Below, one piece after another: positions 33,102 through 41,499 of a stretch of 50,476 bases of DNA. The translations under genes and the position numbers were made by a program. Each line of letters begins with the position of its first letter. The stretch's first letter is position 1. Below the pieces are notes generated by a model that was given only the letters and a program-made list of their open reading frames with translations, was not told where the DNA came from and did not search any database. Source of the stretch: Streptomyces sp. NRRL S-118. GTDB lineage: Bacteria > Actinomycetota > Actinomycetes > Streptomycetales > Streptomycetaceae. Location: the NCBI RefSeq assembly GCF_000716335.1, contig NZ_KL591008.1:272108-322583 (forward strand). Reading direction: 5' to 3'.

Positions 33102-34088
33102 TCAGGGGGTTCGGCGCGCCTCGGGGTGGCGCAGGCACCAGCCCTCCCACGCCGACTCGACCATTTCGCGGACGCCGTACGACGCCGTCCAGCCCAGTTC
33201 CTCGGTGATCCGCTCGACCGACGCGACCGCCTTGGCGGCGTCGCCCGGCCGGCGCGCCTCGACCACCGGCTCGGCGGTGGCGCCGGTCACCTCGGCGACG
33301 AGCGCGGCGAGCTCCCGCACGGAGACCCCCTCGCCGCGGCCGATGTTGACCGTCAGGTCGCCGGGGCCGTCCTGTCCGGCCAGCCGGCGGGCGACGGCCA
33401 GGTGCGCGTCCGCGACGTCGGCGACGTGGATGTAGTCGCGGATGCAGGTGCCGTCCGGCGTCGGGTAGTCGGCGCCGAAGATCCGCGGAGCCTCGCCGCG
33501 GGTGATCCGGTCGAAGAACATCGGGATGATGTTGAACACGCCCGTGTCGGCCAGCTCCGGCCGCGCGGCCCCCGCCACGTTGAAGTAGCGCAGACAGGAC
33601 GTCGCCATGCCGTGGGCCCGGCCCGCCGCGCGGACCAGCCACTCGCCCGCGAGCTTCGTCTCGCCGTAGGGATTGATCGGCGCGGTCGGCGCGGTCTCAC
33701 CGATCAGCTCGGCGTCCGGAACGCCGTACACCGCCGCGGACGAGGAGAAGAGGAACCGCTTCACCCCGGCGGCGACCACGGCCTCCAGCAGCAGGGTCAG
33801 CCCGTGCACGTTCTCGCGGTAGTAATGGAGCGGCCGCTCGACCGACTCCCCGACCTGCTTCTTCGCCGCGAGGTGCACCACACCCGTGACGGCGTGCTCG
33901 GCGAGCGTCCGGTCGACCAGCTCACGGTCCGCGATCGACCCGCGCACCACGGGTATCGCGGCGGGCAGTCGTCCGGGAACGCCGGAGGACATCTCGTCGA
34001 GCACGACGACGCGCTCGCCGGCCTCCGCCATGGCGTGCGCCACATGGGCGCCGATGTATCCCGCTCCGCCTGTGATCAGCCAAGTCAT
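33102..34088 (-). CDS. galE: UDP-glucose 4-epimerase
   Basis: 328-aa cytoplasmic short-chain dehydrogenase/reductase-type epimerase. NAD-binding TGGAGYIGAHV at the N-terminus, catalytic Ser/Tyr/Lys in SSSAAVYG and PYGETKLAGE, and the GalE-type substrate region YFNVAGA and DYIHVADVA. Length is as expected. No ribosome-binding site; TAGGCT ends 7 nt before the ATG, a leaderless layout. Divergent from the envelope-polymer operon, for which it could supply UDP-galactose. Confidence 0.9.
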   Translation of the reverse strand: MTWLITGGAGYIGAHVAHAMAEAGERVVVLDEMSSGVPGRLPAAIPVVRGSIADRELVDRTLAEHAVTGVVHLAAKKQVGESVERPLHYYRENVHGLTLLLEAVVAAGVKRFLFSSSAAVYGVPDAELIGETAPTAPINPYGETKLAGEWLVRAAGRAHGMATSCLRYFNVAGAARPELADTGVFNIIPMFFDRITRGEAPRIFGADYPTPDGTCIRDYIHVADVADAHLAVARRLAGQDGPGDLTVNIGRGEGVSVRELAALVAEVTGATAEPVVEARRPGDAAKAVASVERITEELGWTASYGVREMVESAWEGWCLRHPEARRTP

Positions 34089-34095
34089 GACGGTC

Positions 34096-34101
34096 AGCCT
34101 A
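34096..34101 (-). promoter_or_regulatory. -10 box of a leaderless promoter (galE)
   Basis: TAGGCT on the minus strand, 7 nt before the ATG at 34088, no Shine-Dalgarno sequence. Confidence 0.5.
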
Positions 34102-34172
34102 TGCCCTGGGGGTCGGCGGTTTGTGGGCCGAGGCGTGGATCGACCATGATGATCTCGGCCGCCCGCACCCCC

Positions 34173-34214
34173 GGAAGCCTCGGTGAACTTCGGCTTCCGT
34201 TCATCCGATAGCCT
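34173..34214 (+). promoter_or_regulatory. Promoter region of the CDP-alcohol operon with inverted repeat
   Basis: An inverted repeat GGAAGCC-N12-GGCTTCC (34173-34198) is followed by TAGCCT (34209-34214), a plausible -10 box. The repeat covers the expected -35 position, so it may be an activator or repressor site. Confidence 0.4.
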
Positions 34215-34270
34215 CAGCCGGCGTGCCGTCGCGCCCCCCGTCCCTGTCCGGCTCCAAGGAGTGAGTTCGT

Positions 34271-36139
34271 CTGTCGACCGCCATCCTCACCGGTCCTCCG
34301 GTACCCGGATCGCCGCTCGAGGGCGATCTGCGGTCGCTGGGCTTCGACGTCCGCACCGCCACGGACCCGCGGGAGACCGCCGCACTGCTCGCCGCCGTCC
34401 CGGCCGCCGAGCGCGTCGCGGTCGTCGACCCCCGCTTCGTCGGGCACGTCCACGCCCTCCGGCTCGCGCTGACGGACCCCCGCTTCCCGGCGGCCGCGGC
34501 CCCCGGCGCGCTGACGGCGCAGCCGGAGGCCCGCACCGCCCTGACCCGGGCGCTGACGTCGCTGCCGCCCGGGGCCGCCGCGACCGCCCCCGGCGCCCAG
34601 GACGACACGGACGGCACCGGGCCGGGGCCCGCCGCGGACACCCGCACCGCCGTCGTGACCCTGCCCGACCTCATCGCCGACGCGCTCCGCGCCGAGGGCG
34701 TCGACGTGCACCGGCCGGAGTTCGGGACGCTGGTCGCCGCCGTGCCGGCCGACCCGCAGAGCCGCAAGGAGACGCGGGACGCCGTCGAGGCCGTCGACGA
34801 CGAGGCCGTACGGCTGCGCTCGGCCGTGAAGGCCCGCGACGGGTTCTTCACCACCTTCTTCATCAGCCCGTACTCGCGGTACATCGCCCGCTGGTGCGCC
34901 CGCCGGGGCCTCACCCCCAACCAGGTCACCACGGCCTCGCTGCTCACCGCCCTCGTCGCGGCGGGCTGTGCGGCGACCGGCACCCGCGGCGGGTTCGTCG
35001 CGGCCGGCGTCCTGCTGCTCCTCTCCTTCGTCCTGGACTGCACCGACGGGCAGCTCGCCCGCTACTCGCTGCAGTACTCGACGATGGGCGCGTGGCTCGA
35101 CGCCACCTTCGACCGGGCCAAGGAGTACGCCTACTACGCGGGCCTCGCCCTGGGCGCCGCCCGCGGCGGGGACGACGTGTGGGCGCTCGCGCTCGGCGCG
35201 ATGATCCTGCAGACCGGCCGCCACGTCGTGGACTTCTCCTTCAACGAGGCGAACCACGACGCCACTGCCAACACCAGCCCCACCGCCGCGCTCTCCGACA
35301 AGCTCGACAGCCGGGGCTGGACGGTGTGGGCGCGCCGGATGATAGTCCTGCCCATCGGTGAACGATGGGCCATGATCGCCGTGCTCACGGCGGTCACCAC
35401 ACCCCGCGTCGTCTTCTACGCCCTGCTCGTCGGCTGCGCCTTCGCCGCCTGCTACACCACCGCCGGCCGCCTCCTGCGGTCGGTCACCCGCCGGGCCCGC
35501 CGCACCGACCGCGCCGCCCTGGCCCTCGCCGACCTGGCCGACTCCGGTCCGCTCGCCCAGGGCTTCGCCGCGGCCTTCCGCGGCGCCGCCCGCGCCCTGC
35601 CCTCCTTCGCGCCCCCCGTCGCGGCACTGACCGGCGCCGCGGCCGTCGTCGCCACCGCGGCCCTCGCCCCGGCCGGCGGGCCCTGGCCGGCGGTCGCCGC
35701 CCTCGGCTACGCCTGCCTCTCGGGCCTGGCCGTCGCCCGCCCCCTCAAGGGCGCCCTCGACTGGCTCGTCCCGCCCTTCTTCCGGGCCGGCGAGTACCTC
35801 ACGGTCCTCGCCCTCGCCGCCCGCTCCGACGCCCCGGGGGCGCTCCCCGCGGCATTCGGCCTGGTCGCGGCCGTCGCCTACCATCACTACGACACGGTCT
35901 ACCGCATTCGCGGCGGCACCGGCGCGCCGCCCGCCTGGCTGGTGCGGACGATCGGCGGCCACGAGGGCCGCACGCTCGTGGTCGCGGTCCTCGCCGCGGC
36001 CCTGACGGCAGGCGACCACTTCACCGTCGCGCTCACCGTTCTCGCGGTGGCCGTCGCGCTGGTCGTGCTCGTGGAGTCCATCCGCTTCTGGGTGTCCTCC
36101 GGAGCACCCGCAGTACACGACGAAGGAGAACCCGCATGA
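34271..36139 (+). CDS. CDP-alcohol phosphatidyltransferase with N-terminal extension (probable CTG start)
   Basis: 622-aa membrane protein. The CDP-alcohol transferase motif is complete: Asp256-x2-Asp259-Gly-x2-Ala-Arg264-x8-Gly273-x3-Asp277-x3-Asp281, in helices around residues 225-345. Several further helices follow to the C-terminus. Residues 1-130 form a separate soluble part (STAILTGPPVPGSPLEGDL). I start at a CTG at 34271: AAGGAG lies 9 nt upstream, coding-like sequence begins there, and the only conventional in-frame start before the transferase domain (GTG 34655) has no ribosome-binding site. An in-frame TGA at 34262 rules out anything longer. From memory related proteins are annotated with DUF5941. 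First gene of the operon; ATGA overlap with the next. Confidence 0.85.
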   Translation: MSTAILTGPPVPGSPLEGDLRSLGFDVRTATDPRETAALLAAVPAAERVAVVDPRFVGHVHALRLALTDPRFPAAAAPGALTAQPEARTALTRALTSLPPGAAATAPGAQDDTDGTGPGPAADTRTAVVTLPDLIADALRAEGVDVHRPEFGTLVAAVPADPQSRKETRDAVEAVDDEAVRLRSAVKARDGFFTTFFISPYSRYIARWCARRGLTPNQVTTASLLTALVAAGCAATGTRGGFVAAGVLLLLSFVLDCTDGQLARYSLQYSTMGAWLDATFDRAKEYAYYAGLALGAARGGDDVWALALGAMILQTGRHVVDFSFNEANHDATANTSPTAALSDKLDSRGWTVWARRMIVLPIGERWAMIAVLTAVTTPRVVFYALLVGCAFAACYTTAGRLLRSVTRRARRTDRAALALADLADSGPLAQGFAAAFRGAARALPSFAPPVAALTGAAAVVATAALAPAGGPWPAVAALGYACLSGLAVARPLKGALDWLVPPFFRAGEYLTVLALAARSDAPGALPAAFGLVAAVAYHHYDTVYRIRGGTGAPPAWLVRTIGGHEGRTLVVAVLAAALTAGDHFTVALTVLAVAVALVVLVESIRFWVSSGAPAVHDEGEPA

Positions 36140-36870
36140 TCGGCCTCGTACTGGCAGCCGGTGCCGGACGGCGTCTGCGCCCCTACACCGACACGCTCCC
36201 GAAGGCCCTCGTGCCCGTCGACGGCGACCGGACGGTCCTCGACCTGACCCTCGCCAACTTCGCCGCCGTCGGCCTCACCGAGGCCGCCATCGTCGTCGGC
36301 TACCGCAAGGAGGCCGTGTACGAGCGCAGGGCCGCCCTGGAGGCCGCGTACGGCCTGAAGCTCACGCTGATCGACAACGACAAGGCCGAGGAGTGGAACA
36401 ACGCCTACTCCCTGTGGTGCGCCCGTGACGTCCTGAAGGAGGGCGTCATCCTCGCCAACGGCGACACCGTGCACCCGGTCTCCGTCGAGCAGAACCTCCT
36501 CGCCGCCCGCGGCGACGGGCGGAGGATCATCCTCGCCCTCGACACGGTGAAGAAGCTTGCCGACGAGGAGATGAAGGTCGTCGTCGACGGCCAGGGCGTG
36601 CGCCGCATCACCAAGCTCATGGACCCGGCCACCGCCGACGGCGAGTACATCGGCGTCACCCTCATCGAGCCCGAGGCCGCCGAGCCCCTCGCCGACGCGC
36701 TGAAGACCACCTTCGAGCGCGACCCGGACCTGTACTACGAGGACGGCTACCAGGAGCTGGTCGACCGGGGCTTCCGGATCGACGTGGAGTCCATCGGCGA
36801 CGTCAGGTGGGTCGAGATCGACAACCACGACGACCTCGCGAAGGGCCGTGGGATCGCGTGCCTGTACTGA
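36136..36870 (+). CDS. Sugar/alcohol-phosphate nucleotidyltransferase (probably CTP-using)
   Basis: 244-aa cytoplasmic NTP-transferase. N-terminal LVLAAGAGRRLRPYTDTLPKAL is the nucleotide-binding loop with the conserved Lys, and ANGDT carries the metal-binding Asp. Two motifs (DNDKAEEWNNAYSLW and EDGYQELVDRGFRIDVE) are typical of the branch near phosphocholine and inositol-phosphate cytidylyltransferases. Given the CDP-alcohol transferases on both sides, it most likely makes a CDP-alcohol from CTP and an alcohol phosphate. Start overlaps the previous stop (ATGA). Confidence 0.88.
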   Translation: MIGLVLAAGAGRRLRPYTDTLPKALVPVDGDRTVLDLTLANFAAVGLTEAAIVVGYRKEAVYERRAALEAAYGLKLTLIDNDKAEEWNNAYSLWCARDVLKEGVILANGDTVHPVSVEQNLLAARGDGRRIILALDTVKKLADEEMKVVVDGQGVRRITKLMDPATADGEYIGVTLIEPEAAEPLADALKTTFERDPDLYYEDGYQELVDRGFRIDVESIGDVRWVEIDNHDDLAKGRGIACLY

Positions 36871-37919
36871 CCCGGCTCATCCCCTCACCCGTCGTCGTCG
36901 ACATCCGCCGCGGGGCGATGGACGACCTGGCCGGCCTCCTCGCCGACCAGCGGATCTCCGCCTCCGGCAAGCTCGCCATGGCGATCAGCAACGGCTCCGG
37001 CCAGGCGCTGCGCGAAAAGCTCGCGCCGCTGCTCCCGGACGCCGACTGGTACCACGTGGCCGACGGCAGCATCGACTCCGCCGTGCGCCTCGCCGACGCC
37101 ATCAGGGGCAAGCGGTACGACGCCGTCGTCGGAGTCGGCGGCGGCAAGATCCTCGACGTGACGAAGTACGCCGCGGCGAGGGTCGGCCTGCCCATGGTCT
37201 CCGTCGCGACGAACCTCTCGCACGACGGCATCTGCTCGCCCATCGCGACCCTCGACAACGACAACGGACGCGGCTCCTACGGTGTCCCCTCGCCGATCGC
37301 CATGGTCATCGACCTGGACGTGATCCGGCGGGCTCCGGCGCGGTTCGTCCGTTCCGGCATCGGTGAGGCGATCTCGAACCTCTCGGCGATCGCCGACTGG
37401 GAGCTCTCCCACCGGCACACCGGCGAGCAGATCGACGGCCTTGCCGCCGCCATGGCCCGTACGTCCGGTGAGTCGGTGCTGCGTCACCCGGGCGGCGTCG
37501 AGGACGACGAGCTCCTCATCGTGCTCGCCGAGGCTCTCGTCCTCGGCGGCATCGCCATGTCGATCAGCGGCGACTCCCGCCCCTCGTCGGGCGCCTGCCA
37601 CGAGATCAGCCACGCCTTCGACCTGCTGTACCCCGGGCGCGCCGCGCTCCACGGCGAGCAGGTCGGACTCGGCGCCGCCTTCGCGATGCACCTGCGCGGC
37701 GCCCGCGAGCAGTCCGGGCTCTTCGCCGAGGTACTGCGCCGGCACGGCCTGCCGGTGCTGCCCGAGGAGATCGGGTTCTCCCCGGACGAGTTCGTCGCGG
37801 CCGTGGAGTACGCACCGCAGACCCGCCCCGGGCGCTTCACCATCCTCGAGCACCTCGACCTGTCCACCGACCAGATCAGGGACGCGTACGCCGACCATGC
37901 CAAGACCATCCGTAGCTGA
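36858..37919 (+). CDS. Glycerol-1-phosphate dehydrogenase-like metal-dependent alcohol dehydrogenase
   Basis: 353-aa cytoplasmic enzyme of the iron-containing alcohol dehydrogenase superfamily, in the Egs/AraM-like branch. NAD(P)-binding GVGGGKILDVTKYAA, SHDGICSPIA and the metal-site residues Glu170 (SGIGEAISN), His248 (GACHEISHAFD) and His265 (HGEQVGLG) are visible. As I recall, archaeal G1P dehydrogenases have Asp where Glu170 stands. GTG start at 36858, overlapping the nucleotidyltransferase by 13 nt. Probable reaction: reduction of dihydroxyacetone phosphate or another ketose phosphate to the alcohol phosphate that the previous enzyme activates. Confidence 0.86.
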   Translation: MPVLTRLIPSPVVVDIRRGAMDDLAGLLADQRISASGKLAMAISNGSGQALREKLAPLLPDADWYHVADGSIDSAVRLADAIRGKRYDAVVGVGGGKILDVTKYAAARVGLPMVSVATNLSHDGICSPIATLDNDNGRGSYGVPSPIAMVIDLDVIRRAPARFVRSGIGEAISNLSAIADWELSHRHTGEQIDGLAAAMARTSGESVLRHPGGVEDDELLIVLAEALVLGGIAMSISGDSRPSSGACHEISHAFDLLYPGRAALHGEQVGLGAAFAMHLRGAREQSGLFAEVLRRHGLPVLPEEIGFSPDEFVAAVEYAPQTRPGRFTILEHLDLSTDQIRDAYADHAKTIRS

Positions 37920-38676
37920 ACTCCGCCCGGTCGTCCATCCGGCGGGAGTGAAGGACCGGCGCAGCGGCGAGCACTGGGGCGGCCGCCTCTACATGCGCGA
38001 GATCTCGCTGCGCATCACCCGCCTGCTGGTCACCACCAAGGTCACGCCCAACCAGCTGACCTACGTGATGACCCTCTGCGGCGTGCTCGCCGCCCCGGCC
38101 CTGCTCGTGCCGGGCGTCTGGGGTGCCGTCCTCGGTGTGGTGGCGGTCCAGCTCTACCTGCTGCTCGACTGCGTCGACGGCGAGGTGGCCCGCTGGAAGA
38201 AGCAGTTCTCGCTCTCCGGCGTCTACCTGGACCGGGTCGGCGCCTACCTGTGCGACGCGGCGGTCCTGGTCGGCTTCGGCCTGCGCGCCGCGGACCTGTG
38301 GGGCAGCGGCCGGATCGACTGGCTGTGGGCCTTCCTCGGCACCCTGGCCGCGCTCGGCGCGATCCTGATCAAGGCCGAGACCGACCTGGTCGGTGTCGCC
38401 CGGCACCAGGGCGGGCTGCCGCCGGTCAAGGAGGCGGCCGCCGAGCCGCGCTCGTCCGGCATGGCGCTCGCCCGCCGGGCCGCCGGCGCGCTCAAGTTCC
38501 ACCGGCTGATCCTCGGCATCGAGGCGTCCCTGCTCATCCTGGCCCTCGCGGTCGTGGACCAGGTCCGGGGCGACCTGTTCTTCTCCCGCCTCGGCGTCGC
38601 CGTGCTGGCCGGCATCGCGCTGCTCCAGACGGTGCTGCACCTGGTGTCCGTCCTCGCCTCCAGCAGGCTGAGGTGA
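37897..38676 (+). CDS. Second CDP-alcohol phosphatidyltransferase family protein, altered motif
   Basis: 259-aa membrane protein with about six helices. The motif reads Asp91-x2-Asp94-Gly95-x2-Ala98-Arg99-x8-Gly108-x3-Asp112-x3-Ala116: the fourth aspartate, the usual catalytic base, is alanine. Start ATG at 37897 (MPRPSVAELRP) overlaps the preceding gene by 23 nt; no strong ribosome-binding site is seen and coupling is likely. A later GTG near 37948 is possible. A second transferase in one operon suggests two successive phosphodiester-forming steps or a regulatory partner of the first. Confidence 0.86.
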   Translation: MPRPSVAELRPVVHPAGVKDRRSGEHWGGRLYMREISLRITRLLVTTKVTPNQLTYVMTLCGVLAAPALLVPGVWGAVLGVVAVQLYLLLDCVDGEVARWKKQFSLSGVYLDRVGAYLCDAAVLVGFGLRAADLWGSGRIDWLWAFLGTLAALGAILIKAETDLVGVARHQGGLPPVKEAAAEPRSSGMALARRAAGALKFHRLILGIEASLLILALAVVDQVRGDLFFSRLGVAVLAGIALLQTVLHLVSVLASSRLR

Positions 38677-38681
38677 CGCGC

Positions 38682-39554
38682 ATGAGACTCGGTGCCGTCA
38701 TCATCACCATGGGCAACCGCCCCGACGACCTGCGCGCCCTCATCGAGTCCGTCCGCAAGCAGGACGGCGACCCGGTCGACATCGTCGTCGTCGGCAACGG
38801 CGCCCCGGTCACGGGCGTCCCCGACGGGGTGCGCACCATCGACCTCCCGGAGAACCTGGGCATCCCCGGCGGCCGCAATGTCGGCATCGAGGCCTTCGGG
38901 CCCCACGGCAGCGACGTCGACGCCCTGCTCTTCCTGGACGACGACGGCCTGCTGCCGAACACGGACACCGCCGAGCTCGTCCGCCGGGCCTTCGCCGCCG
39001 ACCCGGAGCTGGGCATCATCAGCTTCCGGATCGCCGACCCGGACACCGGCGTCACCCAGCGCCGCCACGTACCGCGGCTGCGGGCCTCCGACCCGATGCG
39101 CTCCTCGCGGGTGACGACCTTCCTCGGTGGCGCCAACGCCGTCCGCACGAAGGTGTTCGCCGAGGTCGGCGGGCTGCCGGACGAGTTCTTCTACGCGCAC
39201 GAGGAGACCGACCTCGCCTGGCGGGCGCTCGACGCCGGCTGGATGATCGACTACCGCGCGGACATGATCCTGTTCCACCCGACGACCGCGCCCTCCCGGC
39301 ACGCCGTCTACCACCGGATGGTCGCCCGCAACCGCGTCTGGCTGGCCCGCCGCAACCTGCCCGCGCCGCTGGTACCCCTCTACCTCGGCGTCTGGCTGCT
39401 GCTCACCCTCGCCCGCCGCCCCTCGGCGCCCGCGCTGAAGGCGTGGTTCGGCGGGTTCCGGGAAGGCTGGACGAGCCCCTGCGGTCCCCGGCGCCCGATG
39501 AAGTGGCGTACCGTGTGGCGGCTGACGAGACTGGGCCGTCCTCCTGTCATCTGA
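38682..39554 (+). CDS. GT2-family glycosyltransferase
   Basis: 290-aa glycosyltransferase of the GT-A fold. LGAVIITMGNRPDDLRALI opens the domain; ENLGIPGGRNVGIEAF and FLDDDG (metal-binding Asp residues) follow. GGANAVRTKVFAEVGGLPDEFFYAHEETDLAWR matches the acceptor/catalytic region of rhamnosyl- and galactofuranosyl-transferase-like enzymes. A hydrophobic C-terminal segment may anchor it to the membrane. GAGGTG lies 6 nt before the ATG, 5 nt after the upstream stop. Likely adds a sugar to the operon's polymer or lipid; sugar unknown. Confidence 0.9.
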   Translation: MRLGAVIITMGNRPDDLRALIESVRKQDGDPVDIVVVGNGAPVTGVPDGVRTIDLPENLGIPGGRNVGIEAFGPHGSDVDALLFLDDDGLLPNTDTAELVRRAFAADPELGIISFRIADPDTGVTQRRHVPRLRASDPMRSSRVTTFLGGANAVRTKVFAEVGGLPDEFFYAHEETDLAWRALDAGWMIDYRADMILFHPTTAPSRHAVYHRMVARNRVWLARRNLPAPLVPLYLGVWLLLTLARRPSAPALKAWFGGFREGWTSPCGPRRPMKWRTVWRLTRLGRPPVI

Positions 39555-39652
39555 CAAGCTCGTACCGACAAGCACCGGGCGTACCCGGGACCTGGCCGCC
39601 ACCTGACCCGCGCCCTTCCCGCCGCGCATCTTGAACACGAAAGTGCCAACTG

Positions 39653-40591
39653 GTGAGTGAGACAATCCATGACGGAGCGATCGCCGTGACCGCGGCCCCC
39701 GCCCCGCCATCCCCCGACGACGGCCTGTCCCCGGCGGAGCTGGCGGCCAAGTACGGTCTGTCGGTGAGCGGTGCCCGGCCGAGCCTGCCCGAGTACGTCC
39801 GGCAGCTGTGGGGCCGTCGCCACTTCATCCTGACCTTCTCGCGCGCGAAGCTGACGGCCCAGTACAGCCAGGCCAAGCTCGGCCAGCTGTGGCAGGTGGC
39901 GACTCCGCTGCTGAACGCCGCGGTCTACTTCCTGATCTTCGGGCTGATCCTGAACGCCGGGAAGGGCATGCCGAAGGAGGTGTACATCCCGTTCCTGGTG
40001 ACGGGTGTGTTCGTCTTCACCTTCACCCAGACCTCGGTGATGTCCGGCGTGCGGTCCATCGCCGGCAACCTCGGCCTGGTGCGGGCGCTGCACTTCCCCC
40101 GCGCGTCGCTGCCCATCTCCTTCGCGCTGCAGCAGCTCCAGCAGCTGATGTACTCGATGATCGTGCTGTTCGCGATCGTCGCGGCGTTCGGCAGCTACCC
40201 GTCGGCGAGCTGGCTGCTGATCCTGCCGGCGCTGACGATGCAGTTCGTGTTCAACACCGGGCTCGCGCTGGCCATGGCCCGGCTGGGCAGCAAGACCCCC
40301 GACCTCGCCCAGCTGATGCCCTTCATCCTGCGGACCTGGATGTACGCCTCCGGCGTGATGTTCTCGATCCCGGTGATGCTGCAGGACAAGCCGGCCTGGA
40401 TCGCCGACGTCCTGATGTACAACCCGGCCGCCATCTACATGGACCTCATCCGCTTCGCCCTGATCGACGGTTACGGCTCCGCGAACCTCCCCTCGCACGT
40501 CTGGTTCGCCGGCCTGCTGTGGGCGGTCCTCGTCGGCGCCGCCGGTTTCGTGTACTTCTGGAAGGCAGAGGACCGGTACGGCCGTGGCTGA
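39653..40591 (+). CDS. ABC-2 type polysaccharide export permease, TagG-like
   Basis: 312-aa inner-membrane protein. A cytoplasmic N-terminal region of about 60 residues precedes six helices; FTQTSVMSGVRSIAGNLGLVRALHFPRASLP is the typical cytoplasmic loop of O-antigen/teichoic-acid exporters. GTG start at 39653. With the ATPase that overlaps it by 8 nt, it forms a Wzm/Wzt or TagG/TagH type exporter for a lipid-linked polymer. Confidence 0.92.
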   Translation: MSETIHDGAIAVTAAPAPPSPDDGLSPAELAAKYGLSVSGARPSLPEYVRQLWGRRHFILTFSRAKLTAQYSQAKLGQLWQVATPLLNAAVYFLIFGLILNAGKGMPKEVYIPFLVTGVFVFTFTQTSVMSGVRSIAGNLGLVRALHFPRASLPISFALQQLQQLMYSMIVLFAIVAAFGSYPSASWLLILPALTMQFVFNTGLALAMARLGSKTPDLAQLMPFILRTWMYASGVMFSIPVMLQDKPAWIADVLMYNPAAIYMDLIRFALIDGYGSANLPSHVWFAGLLWAVLVGAAGFVYFWKAEDRYGRG

Positions 40592-41426
40592 GGACATCAA
40601 GGACATCACCGCCGGGGACGCCGAGGACGCGCCCCCGACCGTCACCGCGGACGGCGCCCGCATCCCGACCGTCATCGCCGACGACGTGCACATCGTGTAC
40701 CGCGTCAACGGCGGAGGCACGGCGGGCAAGGGCAGCGCCACCGCGGCGCTGAACCGGATAATCCGGCGGGACCGGGGCGAATCGCGCGGTGTGCGGAGGG
40801 TCCACGCCGTGCGCGGTGTCTCCTTCACCGCGTACCGCGGCGAGGCCATCGGCCTCATCGGCACCAACGGCTCGGGCAAGTCGACCCTGCTGCGCGCCAT
40901 CGCGGGCCTGCTGCCGTGCGAGAGCGGCAGGGTCTACACCGACGGCCAGCCCTCGCTCCTCGGGGTCAACGCGGCGCTGATGGGCGACCTGACCGGTGAG
41001 CGCAACGTCATCCTCGGCGGTCTGGCCATGGGCATGTCCCGCGAGGAGATCCGCGAGCGCTACCAGGACATCGTCGACTTCTCCGGCATCAACGAGAAGG
41101 GCGACTTCATCACGCTGCCCATGCGGACGTACTCCTCCGGCATGGGCGCCCGCCTGCGCTTCGCCATCGCCGCCGCCAAGGACCACGACGTCCTCATGAT
41201 CGACGAGGCGCTGGCGACCGGCGACCGCAAGTTCCAGATCCGCTCCGAGCAGCGCATCCGCGAGCTCCGCAAGGAGGCCGGCACCGTCTTCCTCGTCAGC
41301 CACAGCAACAAGTCGATCAGGGACACCTGCGACCGCGTGCTCTGGCTGGAGAAGGGCGAGCTGCTGATGGACGGCCCGACGGACGAGGTCCTCAAGGCCT
41401 ACGAGAAGGAAACCGGCAAGCCCTGA
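40584..41426 (+). CDS. ABC transporter ATPase for polysaccharide export, TagH-like
   Basis: 280-aa cytoplasmic ATPase. Walker A GTNGSGKST, signature YSSGMGARLRFA and Walker B VLMIDEALA are present. It has the GERNVILGG segment and an extended N-terminus (about 75 residues before the first beta strands) seen in TagH/Wzt-type exporters. It lacks a long C-terminal carbohydrate-binding domain. GTG start overlaps the permease gene by 8 nt. Last gene of the operon before a 36-nt palindromic terminator. Confidence 0.93.
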   Translation: MAEDIKDITAGDAEDAPPTVTADGARIPTVIADDVHIVYRVNGGGTAGKGSATAALNRIIRRDRGESRGVRRVHAVRGVSFTAYRGEAIGLIGTNGSGKSTLLRAIAGLLPCESGRVYTDGQPSLLGVNAALMGDLTGERNVILGGLAMGMSREEIRERYQDIVDFSGINEKGDFITLPMRTYSSGMGARLRFAIAAAKDHDVLMIDEALATGDRKFQIRSEQRIRELRKEAGTVFLVSHSNKSIRDTCDRVLWLEKGELLMDGPTDEVLKAYEKETGKP

Positions 41427-41463
41427 CCCCGGTGCCGCCGCTCCCGGGTCCGGCAGGGGCGTA

Positions 41464-41499
41464 CCCCGTCCGGTCCGGGCGCGCCCGGACCGGACGGGG
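41464..41499 (+). terminator. Perfect 36-nt palindrome, terminator of the export operon
   Basis: CCCCGTCCGGTCCGGGCG joined directly to its reverse complement, 37 nt after the ATPase stop. No spacer, so the loop is formed by the central GCGC. Ends the envelope-polymer operon before the hopanoid operon. Confidence 0.8.

Noticed and set aside
34271..41426. Phosphonate biosynthesis (cytidylyltransferase, alcohol dehydrogenase and CDP-alcohol transferase also occur there)
   Set aside because: No PEP mutase or phosphonopyruvate decarboxylase gene is present, and the dehydrogenase looks G1PDH-like rather than a phosphonoacetaldehyde reductase.
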